The notes under the pieces: model-generated
Told to the model about the DNA's origin: nothing
Seen by the model: the letters and a program-made list of their open reading frames with translations, nothing else
The model's database searches: none
Assembly: GCA_012523605.1 (NCBI GenBank)
Contig: JAAYTY010000112.1
Coordinates: 1-21,563 of the forward strand
DNA length: 21,563 nt
Reading direction: 5' to 3'
Origin: Candidatus Fermentibacterota bacterium
Lineage (GTDB): Bacteria; Fermentibacterota; Fermentibacteria; Fermentibacterales; Fermentibacteraceae
Made by a program: the position numbers and the translations under genes
Shown: in pieces, positions 5,725-12,824 of the stretch
How positions within the stretch are numbered: the stretch's first letter is position 1
Layout: each line of letters opens with the position of its first letter

Positions 5725-8700
5725 CCGGGTTGCTGGGCGGCCTATTGAAGCTCTTTCTGGGCGATCGACAGAAGCGTCTGGTCAGATCGCTGATCCCCGT
5801 AGTCGAGGAGATCAACCTCCATTTCGAGAGGCTCTCGGGGCTGACCGACGACGAACTCGCGGGCATGACTGCGGTCTTCCGCAGGAGGCTCGCCTCCGGC
5901 GAGACCCTCGACGACATCATGACGGAGGCTTTCGCCGTCGTGAAGGAGGCCTGCCGAAGGCTCTGCGGCCGGAGCTGGGAGGTCACCGGGCGCGAGATCC
6001 GATGGCAGATGGTCCAGTTCGACGTCCAGCTCATGGGCGCGGTCGTGCTTCACCGAGGAATGATCGCCGAGATGGCGACGGGCGAGGGCAAGACCCTCGT
6101 CGCCGTGATGCCCATGTACCTGAACGCACTCGCCCTCGATCCCGCCTGGATGGAAAGGGCCGCCGCTCTCTACGGCTCCGACCCCGGATCCTGGAAGTTC
6201 GAGCCGATAGACGGGATGCCCGTGGGACGCGGAGCGCACCTCGTCACGGTGAACGACTATCTCGCGCTCAGGGACTCCGAGTGGATGGGGCCGGTCTATC
6301 GGTCGCTGGGCATCACCGTAGGGTGCATCCAGCAGGGCATGACTCCGGAGCAGAGGAAGGCCCAGTACGCATGCGACGTCACCTACGGAACGAACAACGA
6401 GTTCGGATTCGACTACCTCAGGGACAACATGGCCGTCCGCCTGGAGGACAGGGTCCACAGGGGATACAGCTACTGCATCGTGGACGAGGTGGACAGCGTG
6501 CTGATAGACGAGGCGCGCACCCCCCTCATCATCAGCGGGCCTGTCGCCCAGACGACCAACCGATACGGCGAGTACCGCAACAGCGTGGCCCGGCTCGTCC
6601 AGAAGCAGTCCGAACTCGTGAGCGGACTGGTCGCCGAGGCGGATTCGCTGTGGGAGAATGGCGACGCCAGGGGTGCCGCCGAACTGTACCTGAAGGCCAG
6701 GCGCGGCGCCCCGAAGCACAGGAAGCTCGCGAAGTCGCTCCTCGACCCCGACAGGCTCCAGGAGATGAAGCGGCTGGAGGCCGAGAAAATGAGGGACAAG
6801 AGCCTCCAGGCCCTGGACGAGGACCTCTACTTCGCTCTCGACGAGAGGGAGCGCTCCGTGACGCTCTCCGAGATGGGGAGGAGGGTGCTCTCGCCGGACG
6901 ACCCCGACTTTTTCCTCGTCAGGGACGTGGGCGAGCTGATGGCCGAGGTCGACCAACTCGACACCGACGAGGAGGACAGGATCAGGAAGCGCCAGGCCGC
7001 CCTCGAATCGCACGGAAGGAAGGCCGAGGCCCTGCACGACATCGACCAGCTCCTCAAGGCCTTCCAGCTCTATGAGAAGGATGTCGACTACGTAGTGGAC
7101 CAGGGACGGGTGGTGATAGTCGACCAGTTCACGGGCCGCCTGATGCCCGGCAGGAGGTTCAGCGACGGCCTCCACGAGGCCCTGGAGGCGAAAGAGGGCG
7201 TAGAGATACGGGCGGAGACGCAGACGCTCGCCACCATCACCATCCAGAACTACTTCAGGATGTATTCCAGGCTCGCCGGCATGACTGGCACGGCCGAGAC
7301 CGAGTCAGCCGAGTTCGAGTCCATCTACGGGCTGGAGGTCGCGGTCATTCCGACCAACGTCCCCGTCGTGAGGAAGGACCACGACGACAGGGTCTACAGG
7401 ACGAGGCGCGAGAAGTACAACGCTGTGATCGAGGAGATCGCCGCGCTCCATTCGAGGCGCCAGCCGGTGCTCGTGGGCACGGTATCCGTGGACGTGTCCG
7501 AGACCCTGCACAAGCTCCTCACGGCCAGGCGCATACCGCACAACGTCCTCAACGCCAAGCACCACCAGAGCGAGGCCGAGATCATAGCCCTGGCCGGTCA
7601 GCCGGGGGCCGTCACGATTGCGACCAACATGGCCGGCCGCGGCACCGACATCAGGCTCTCCGACGAGGTCCGCGAATTCGACGACGGTTCCGGGCGCAGG
7701 ATGCCCGGGGGGCTGTTCGTGATAGGCACGGAGAGGCACGAATCTCGGAGGATAGACCGACAGCTCCGCGGAAGGAGCGGAAGGCAGGGGGATCCTGGAG
7801 CCAGCAGGTTCTATCTCTCCCTGGAGGACGACCTGTTCAGGCTCTTCGCGTCGGAGAAGATGATCGACTTCCTGAAAAGGTCGGGGGGCGGCGACGGCGA
7901 GGTCATCGAGCACCCGATGCTGACGAAGGCCATAGAGCGCGCCCAGCGGAGGGTCGAGGAGTACAACTTCGGCATCAGGAAGCACCTGCTGGAGTACGAC
8001 GACGTCGCGAACAAGCAGCGCGAGGTCATCTACGCGAGGAGGCTCCAGGCGCTCACGGGCGAGGGGCTGGCCGAGGATGTCAGGGAGATGGTGTCCTCGG
8101 TGGCGTCGTTCGTCCTGGAGGAGGCCTTCCCCGATGGAACGCGCCCCGACGAATGGAATCCCGCCAGGGGGCGCGCCCTCCTCGGCGACCTGTCCGGGGT
8201 GGCGTTCGACCTCTCGGACATCCCTTCGCTGACGGACGATCCGGAGAAGGCGAGGAGCCTTGCCGCCGCGAAGGTTCTCGAGTTCTACTCCTTCAAGGAG
8301 CAGAAGCTCGGGCCGGGTCTCATGAGAGAGCTGGAGAAGTGGTCGGTGTTGAGGGCGATCGACGTGAAGTGGAGGGAGCACCTCCACGAGATCGACCACC
8401 TCAAGGAGGGTATCGGCCTCAGGGCGTACGGCCAGAGGGATCCCCTGGTGGAATTCAAGAAGGAGGCCTTCGACCTCTTCGAGAGCCTCCTCGACGAGAT
8501 AGACAAGCTGGCGGTCAGGCAGGTGCTCTCGCTGTGGCCTCAGCAGGCGGTCCCCCTGCGCCGCGAGGCGCAGCCGTCCGGGAAGGCCTGGAGACCCGGG
8601 CTCGCGACCCCCGCCCGCTCCGGACCGCCCGGGGGGGCGGCGGCGCCGGCGGGGGCCGGCCCGCAGGCCGGTGGAGAGGGCCGAGAGGCCTCGAAGCCCG

Positions 8701-8798
8701 GTACGGTAAGGCGCGTGGCTCCGAAGGTGGGCAGGAACGACCCCTGCCCATGCGGCAGCGGAAAGAAGTACAAGCACTGCTGCGGCAGTGCATCATGA
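5721..8798 (+). CDS. secA: Protein translocase subunit SecA (1025 aa)
   Basis: SecA is the ATPase motor that pushes preproteins through SecYEG. NBD1 has Walker A G121-E-G-K124-T, the TVNDYLA and TYGTNNEFGFDYLRDNM motifs and Walker B D255-E-V-D258. An extra segment of about 85 residues (about 290-375, Lys/Arg/Glu-rich helix) precedes the preprotein-binding region. YVVDQGRVVIVDQFTGRLMPGRR and the MTGTAETE motif follow. NBD2 shows TNMAGRGTDI and the arginine-finger motif QLRGRSGRQGDPG. A Gly/Ala/Pro linker leads to the zinc-binding SEC-C tail C1009-x-C1011-x8-C1020-C1021, which contacts SecB or the ribosome. It is longer than E. coli SecA (901 aa) because of the insertion and linker. GTG at 5721 overlaps the YfiM-like TGA; TTG at 5730 is an alternative. 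Confidence 0.97.
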   Translation: MTGLLGGLLKLFLGDRQKRLVRSLIPVVEEINLHFERLSGLTDDELAGMTAVFRRRLASGETLDDIMTEAFAVVKEACRRLCGRSWEVTGREIRWQMVQFDVQLMGAVVLHRGMIAEMATGEGKTLVAVMPMYLNALALDPAWMERAAALYGSDPGSWKFEPIDGMPVGRGAHLVTVNDYLALRDSEWMGPVYRSLGITVGCIQQGMTPEQRKAQYACDVTYGTNNEFGFDYLRDNMAVRLEDRVHRGYSYCIVDEVDSVLIDEARTPLIISGPVAQTTNRYGEYRNSVARLVQKQSELVSGLVAEADSLWENGDARGAAELYLKARRGAPKHRKLAKSLLDPDRLQEMKRLEAEKMRDKSLQALDEDLYFALDERERSVTLSEMGRRVLSPDDPDFFLVRDVGELMAEVDQLDTDEEDRIRKRQAALESHGRKAEALHDIDQLLKAFQLYEKDVDYVVDQGRVVIVDQFTGRLMPGRRFSDGLHEALEAKEGVEIRAETQTLATITIQNYFRMYSRLAGMTGTAETESAEFESIYGLEVAVIPTNVPVVRKDHDDRVYRTRREKYNAVIEEIAALHSRRQPVLVGTVSVDVSETLHKLLTARRIPHNVLNAKHHQSEAEIIALAGQPGAVTIATNMAGRGTDIRLSDEVREFDDGSGRRMPGGLFVIGTERHESRRIDRQLRGRSGRQGDPGASRFYLSLEDDLFRLFASEKMIDFLKRSGGGDGEVIEHPMLTKAIERAQRRVEEYNFGIRKHLLEYDDVANKQREVIYARRLQALTGEGLAEDVREMVSSVASFVLEEAFPDGTRPDEWNPARGRALLGDLSGVAFDLSDIPSLTDDPEKARSLAAAKVLEFYSFKEQKLGPGLMRELEKWSVLRAIDVKWREHLHEIDHLKEGIGLRAYGQRDPLVEFKKEAFDLFESLLDEIDKLAVRQVLSLWPQQAVPLRREAQPSGKAWRPGLATPARSGPPGGAAAPAGAGPQAGGEGREASKPGTVRRVAPKVGRNDPCPCGSGKKYKHCCGSAS

Positions 8799-8812
8799 AG
8801 GAGGGATGAAAG

Positions 8813-9073
8813 ATGTCCGAACGTGGCGGCGGAGAGTTCTGGGCGTTTCTCGCTGGCGCGGTCGTTGGCGGTCTTACCGCGCTTCTGCTTGCACCAGCCA
8901 GTGGAGCCGAAACCCGGACGAAGATCAGGAAGACGGTGGAGGATTCCTACGCGAAGGGCGGGGAGATCATCGAGAGCGGCCGGGCCGAGGCCGAGAGGAT
9001 CATCTCCAAGGGCCGCGAGAAGCTCGAAAAGCTGGCCCAGAAGTGCGAGGAGAAGCCTGCCGAGGAGCGGTAG
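8813..9073 (+). CDS. YtxH-like membrane protein (86 aa)
   Basis: The N-terminal half has a glycine-rich membrane segment (FWAFLAGAVVGGLTALLLAP, about 9-28) followed by SGAETRTKI(R), the signature of YtxH/general-stress-type small membrane proteins. The rest is a charged helix (EDSYAKGGEIIESGRAEAERIISKGREKLEKLAQ) likely to be coiled coil in the cytoplasm. The role is poorly defined in the family, usually described as stress- or envelope-associated. ATG at 8813 has GGAGG 8 nt upstream and lies 14 nt after secA. The 3' end overlaps the probable CTG start of the ketopantoate-reductase homologue by 17 nt. Confidence 0.78.
   Translation: MSERGGGEFWAFLAGAVVGGLTALLLAPASGAETRTKIRKTVEDSYAKGGEIIESGRAEAERIISKGREKLEKLAQKCEEKPAEER
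9047..9059 (+). promoter_or_regulatory. Ribosome binding site plus CTG start of the PanE-like gene
   Basis: GAGGAG (9047-9052) is followed by AAGC and CTG (9057-9059). It is the only plausible initiation signal for this frame and gives a protein of normal PanE length. It lies inside the 3' end of the YtxH-like gene, consistent with coupled translation. Confidence 0.45.
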
Positions 9074-10001
9074 AACGCCTGTCCGTACCGCATCCCCGAG
9101 GGAACGGGTCCTCGTCTGGGGCGACGGCGCCGTGGGCAGGGGGCTGGCCGTCGCCCTTTCCTCCAGGTTCGAGACGGTCCTCGTCGGCCCTCCATGCCGG
9201 CCCGCCCGCCGAATCCGCCTATCTACGACGGGCTGCCTGGAGAGGTCCGCCTCGGTCCGGCTGATGCCCTCGGGCGAAGGGCTCGAAGGCGATTTCTGCG
9301 TCATCGCACTGAAGGCCTACGACATCGGCTCCGCCGCGTCTCACGCCCGTGCTTCCGCATCGAGAGTGATCTGTGCATCCAACGGGATGGGTCTGGAGAG
9401 GGAATGGGGGCCCGGCTGGGACTCTGTCGAGAAGGCCGTCGTCATGGGAGGATTCCTGCCTCGGGCCGGCGGGCGCGTGGAGGTGCATCCGGGAGGTCTG
9501 ATCTGCGAGAGCGGGGGCTCCGCGCAGAGGCTCTTCGAGGGATGCGGCCTCGAGGTGGCTTCCACCCGCGAGATGGAGGCCTGGCGCTGGGCGAAGTGGC
9601 TGCTCAACAGCTCCCTGAATCCGGTCGCGGCGGTCGCCCGCGCCGCCAACGACGAACTGCCGGGTCTCGGGCTCGAACCGCTCGTCCGCCGCATCCTCGA
9701 CGAGATCGTCCCTGCCGTTCCCCGGGCGTTCGCCTCCCGCGCAGTCGTTCTTGCGCGGGGGATGCTGGACTTCCTTCTGGAGCGCTCTGCCAACAGGTGC
9801 AGCATGCTCCTCGATCTGGAGGCGGGGAGGCGGACCGAGATCGAGTTCCTCACCGGATTGGCCGAGAGAATGCTCGGCGGAGCCTGTCCCTCGGCGGCGG
9901 CCGTCGCCGACCTGGTGAGGGCGCTGTCTTCCGGAAGCGATTCAGTCGAGTTTCGAGACCTGCCGCCGGGCTCGGGCTGCGCCGGGCGTGAACGGGCCTA
10001 G
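9057..10001 (+). CDS. panE: Ketopantoate reductase family protein (PanE/ApbA-like, about 314 aa)
   Basis: The family reduces 2-dehydropantoate to pantoate with NADPH for coenzyme A synthesis. The N-terminal Rossmann motif VLVWGDGAVGRGLA (GxGxxG) is followed by VIALKAYD, which carries the conserved Lys, and SNGMGLE. The C-terminal half has KWLLNSSLNPVAAV (family: K...N...Npl..l) and NRCSMLLDLEAGRRTEIEFLTG (family: SM..D...gr.TEid...G). Length is normal if translation begins at CTG 9057. There is no ATG, GTG or TTG in frame after the YtxH stop and before the Rossmann glycines; an ATG at 8823 would embed the whole YtxH gene. CTG 9057 has GAGGAG ending 4 nt upstream. The gene converges on the minus-strand TPR gene, stops overlapping as CTAG. 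Family membership is strong; true pantoate function is likely but not proven. Confidence 0.8.
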   Translation: MPRSGRTPVRTASPRERVLVWGDGAVGRGLAVALSSRFETVLVGPPCRPARRIRLSTTGCLERSASVRLMPSGEGLEGDFCVIALKAYDIGSAASHARASASRVICASNGMGLEREWGPGWDSVEKAVVMGGFLPRAGGRVEVHPGGLICESGGSAQRLFEGCGLEVASTREMEAWRWAKWLLNSSLNPVAAVARAANDELPGLGLEPLVRRILDEIVPAVPRAFASRAVVLARGMLDFLLERSANRCSMLLDLEAGRRTEIEFLTGLAERMLGGACPSAAAVADLVRALSSGSDSVEFRDLPPGSGCAGRERA

Positions 10002-10516
10002 AACCCGTCCTCGTCGTCGCCCATGTCTGTTTCCTTGTCGAGGAGCTCCCAGGCGGGGCTTCCGGTGATCTCCTGCAGCTCGTCCACGACGTCGAGCTGA
10101 GACTGATCTATCGACAGGGACAGATTGAAGAGCTCTATCGCCTCCTCCTCCTGTCCCCTTATCATGTAGATCCTCGCCATGGCGTTGTAGGCCGTCACCA
10201 GCTCCGGATCGAACTCTATCGCCTTCTCCAGGGCGTGGATGGCGTTCTCCACCATCAGCTCCTCGTCCTTTTCCTCGCCCCAGATCTCGATGGACGGAAG
10301 GTTCTCGAGAAGGGACATGCCCCAGCAGAGCCCGATCCTGAGCCAGGCCTCGGCATTGTCGGGATCTGTTTCGACGACTTTTTCGAGGAGTTCCAGCGCC
10401 TTTCCCGGGATGTGGTCGTCCATGCATCTGCGCGCATGCAGCAGCAGGGACTGTGTGTCCACCGGCTTGCGCGCCGAGGCTTTCTGGATCTCCTTCCGAC
10501 CCGGCTTGTGCTTCAT
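9998..10516 (-). CDS. TPR repeat protein, cytoplasmic (172 aa)
   Basis: After a basic, Lys/Arg-rich N-terminus (MKHKPGRKEIQKASARKP) come TPR units: HARRCMDDHIPGKALELLEKVVETDPDNAEAWLRIGLC, then NAIHALEKAIEFDPELVTAYNAMARIYMIRGQEEEAIELF, matching the canonical W/L-G-Y-A-F-A-P spacing. An acidic tail (ETDMGDDEDGF) ends the protein. No signal peptide or catalytic motif is seen, so it is likely a cytoplasmic adaptor. ATG at 10516 has GCGGGG directly before it and GGAGG 11 nt upstream. It is transcribed alone, diverging from recG, with a recognisable promoter. Its stop overlaps the PanE-like stop tail to tail. Confidence 0.78.
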   Translation of the reverse strand: MKHKPGRKEIQKASARKPVDTQSLLLHARRCMDDHIPGKALELLEKVVETDPDNAEAWLRIGLCWGMSLLENLPSIEIWGEEKDEELMVENAIHALEKAIEFDPELVTAYNAMARIYMIRGQEEEAIELFNLSLSIDQSQLDVVDELQEITGSPAWELLDKETDMGDDEDGF

Positions 10517-10559
10517 CCCCGCGGAGACCTCCGTGCTTCCATGGCCCAGGGATGGCCCG

Positions 10560-10588
10560 TCAATAGCCGCGCTCCGGATTTTCGTCAA
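10560..10588 (-). promoter_or_regulatory. Candidate sigma-70 promoter of the TPR gene
   Basis: On the minus strand TTGACG (10588-10583) is followed after 17 bp by TATTGA (10565-10560). Transcription would begin near 10553, giving a leader of about 37 nt that includes GGAGG. The -35 is good and the -10 poor. Confidence 0.4.
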
Positions 10589-10609
10589 GTGTATTAGAGC
10601 TTGCCTCCG

Positions 10610-10622
10610 GAGCATTCCGCGG
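10610..10622. repeat. 13-bp element shared with 3864-3876
   Basis: This is the second copy of GAGCATTCCGCGG, located between the divergent TPR gene and recG, 24 nt before the recG GTG and 21 nt upstream of the TTGACG box of the TPR gene. See the first copy for caveats. Confidence 0.3.
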
Positions 10623-10646
10623 ATAGGTTCCGACAGGTGGTGGAAA

Positions 10647-12674
10647 GTGGACTGCAGCGTGCGTTACACAAGAGGTGTGGGGCCCGGCAGGGCGGCCCTG
10701 CTGGAGAGGCTGGGCATAGTCTCCAGGGGCGACCTGCTTCTCCATCTGCCCCGCAGATATCTGGACCGCCGCAGGATAACCGAAATCTCGGCGCTCGAAG
10801 TCGGAACCGAAGCCACGGTGAGGGGTGTCGTCGCCGTCTCGGGCGAGAGGCGCACCAGGGGGGGAAGGAAGCTCTTCCACGCCGTCATCGAGGACGGCAC
10901 GGGAAGGCTCACCCTGACGTTCTTCAATGCGGGCTACCTGGCGCGGAGGCTCTCGAAGGGGGTGCGCCTGCTGGCATCCGGACGCGTGGAAGCCTGGTCC
11001 GGCCTCTCGATGGCCCACCCCGGCATCGACTTCCTCGACGAGTCCGAGACGAGCGAGCTGGAGGGCGGAGCGGTGATACCCGTCTATCCTCTGTGCTCCG
11101 GCCTCAGCCAGGGCGTGATGAGGAGGCTCGTCGCGGGGGTCCTAGACGATCTCCGCGGCTCTGTGCCCGAAGTCCTTCCCCCGTCCGTTCTCGCGGGCGG
11201 GGGTTTCGGATCGAGATGGGATCTCTTCGACGCTGTCCACAGACCCTCCTCTCCCGGAGAAGCCGAGTCCGCGAGGAGACTCCTGGCTCTCGAGGAGCTT
11301 CTGGTTTTTCAGTCGATGCTCTCGGAGATACGGGCTGCGGCGGTTCTGGAGGCCTCGACGCCGATAGCGGTGCCGGATGGCGGCATGGAGAGGTTCTTCT
11401 CGGCCCTCCCCTTCTCGATGACCCGCTCGCAGTGCGCCGTGGTCGAGGAGATCCTCTCCGACATGGGTTCGGCCACCGCCATGAGAAGGCTGGTCCAGGG
11501 AGAGGTGGGCTGCGGGAAGACCGTGGTGGCTGCAGCCGCCTGCTGGGCGTGCGCCTGCGCCGGCAGGCAGTCCGTCGTCCTCGCCCCGACCGAGGTGCTG
11601 GCCGCCCAGCACGAGAAGACCCTGTCCAGGCTCTTCCATGGCCTTCCCATCAGGACGGCTCTCCTCACCGGCGGGACTCCCGCAAGAGCGAGGCGCGCGA
11701 TCCTGGAGGAGGTCGCCTCGGGTGAGACAGACGTGCTCGTCGGAACGCACGCCTTGCTCGAGCCCGGGGCGCGTCCCCCGCTCCTCTCGCTCCTGGTGGT
11801 GGACGAACAGCACAAGTTCGGGGTGGAGCAGAGGGAGGCTCTGCTGAGGGGCTTCACCCCGAGGCCTCACATGCTGGTCATCTCGGCCACTCCAATACCC
11901 AGAACCCTCGCCATGACCCTCTACGGCGACCTGGACCTTTCGAGGATCGAAGAGATGCCGCCCGGGAGGGGCGTGATCCGCACCAGGGTCGTGGGGCCCG
12001 AAGGCCGCGCCCGCGTCTTCAGGTTCATGCTCGAGCGGCTCGCCTTGGGGGAGAGGGCGTTCGTCGTCTATCCTCTGCGCGACACCGCCGAGGGCTCCGA
12101 TCTGAGGGACGCGGTCAGCGGCTGGGAAGCCTTGAGGAGGGGTCCGGCCGGGAGATACGGAGTAGGGCTCGTTCACGGGGCGATGGGGGCTTCCGAGAAG
12201 CTCGCCGCATCGGAGGACTTCGCCGAGGGACGCACATCCGTTCTGGTCGGCACGACCGTGGTGGAGGTCGGCCTGGACGTACCGAGCGCCACCGTGATGA
12301 TAGTCGCCCACGCCGACAGGTTCGGTCTGAGCCAGCTCCACCAGCTCAGGGGAAGGATCGGAAGGGGAGGGGGGGATGCGTGGTGCTTCCTGATGAGCGA
12401 CGGCGGGGCTTCGGCCGAGGCGCGCGAGCGCCTCGCCGAGCTCGAGAGGACGGGTGACGGGCTCGAGATCGCCCGAAAGGATCTGGAGCTCAGGGGGCCA
12501 GGGGATCTGGCGGGGACCAGACAGCACGGGCTGCCTCTCTTCCGCGTGGCCGACCTCTGTACGGATTCCGATCTGGTGGAAAGTGCCCGGGCTCTGGCCG
12601 CCGATCCGGCGAACGCGGTGACGGAGAGGGAGATTCGATGGAGGTTCGGCGAGTCAGGCGCTCCCGGTGTTTGA
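10647..12674 (+). CDS. recG: ATP-dependent DNA helicase RecG (675 aa)
   Basis: RecG remodels stalled replication forks and recombination intermediates. The N-terminal segment (YTRGVGPGRAALLERLGI, DLLLHLPRRYLDRR) leads into the OB-fold wedge (about 45-130) that splits the fork. Helicase motifs follow: Walker A G285-E-V-G-C-G-K291-T, Walker B D386-E-Q-H389 with KFGVEQR, motif III SATPIPRTLAMTLYGDLDLS, then the C-terminal RecA-like domain with VVEVGLDVPSA, HADRFGLSQLHQLRGRIGRG and the TRG-like end LELRGPGDLAGTRQHGLPLF. Length is close to E. coli RecG (693). GTG at 10647 has AGGTGG upstream; GTG at 10659 is possible, and both precede the conserved start. A 150-nt gap separates it from the following PEGA gene. 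Confidence 0.96.
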   Translation: MDCSVRYTRGVGPGRAALLERLGIVSRGDLLLHLPRRYLDRRRITEISALEVGTEATVRGVVAVSGERRTRGGRKLFHAVIEDGTGRLTLTFFNAGYLARRLSKGVRLLASGRVEAWSGLSMAHPGIDFLDESETSELEGGAVIPVYPLCSGLSQGVMRRLVAGVLDDLRGSVPEVLPPSVLAGGGFGSRWDLFDAVHRPSSPGEAESARRLLALEELLVFQSMLSEIRAAAVLEASTPIAVPDGGMERFFSALPFSMTRSQCAVVEEILSDMGSATAMRRLVQGEVGCGKTVVAAAACWACACAGRQSVVLAPTEVLAAQHEKTLSRLFHGLPIRTALLTGGTPARARRAILEEVASGETDVLVGTHALLEPGARPPLLSLLVVDEQHKFGVEQREALLRGFTPRPHMLVISATPIPRTLAMTLYGDLDLSRIEEMPPGRGVIRTRVVGPEGRARVFRFMLERLALGERAFVVYPLRDTAEGSDLRDAVSGWEALRRGPAGRYGVGLVHGAMGASEKLAASEDFAEGRTSVLVGTTVVEVGLDVPSATVMIVAHADRFGLSQLHQLRGRIGRGGGDAWCFLMSDGGASAEARERLAELERTGDGLEIARKDLELRGPGDLAGTRQHGLPLFRVADLCTDSDLVESARALAADPANAVTEREIRWRFGESGAPGV

Positions 12675-12824
12675 ACCGTCCGGGGAGGCAGGCTGTTGCC
12701 ACCAGACCTCGGCTGTGGAATATTGCATGAGAGCAGAAGGGGAAGGCCCGGGTGCGCACCGGGGCCGGGGTGTAGTGCTGTAACTCAACTGCGGGGTCCC
12801 CGCTACTGTTGGCAGGGGGGTTAG
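12675..12824. other. Intergenic leader with two inverted repeats
   Basis: The interval between recG and the PEGA-domain gene holds a 22-bp near-perfect inverted repeat at 12745-12766 (10 of 11 positions pair). A second hairpin (12786-12811) has an inner stem GCGGG/CCCGC and an outer CAAC/GTTG stem, ending just before the G-rich ribosome binding site (12815-12820). A small AT pocket near 12719-12726, with TTGCCA at 12696, could be a weak promoter. Neither hairpin has a T-run, so these look like leader structures rather than intrinsic terminators. No known riboswitch is recognised. Confidence 0.35.

Noticed and set aside
5742..7175. Long minus-strand open frames opposite secA, and similar ones opposite recG, lon, and the PEGA gene (12654-14873)
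   Set aside because: They are antisense shadows of well-identified genes, rich in His/Arg/Gly/Leu repeats, with no domain of their own.
10590..10620. ECF-sigma-like promoter (GGAAT ... TCTAA) on the minus strand upstream of the TPR gene
   Set aside because: The spacing is about 15 rather than 16-17 and the related element at 3864 does not repeat the arrangement; the TTGACG/TATTGA pair is simpler.
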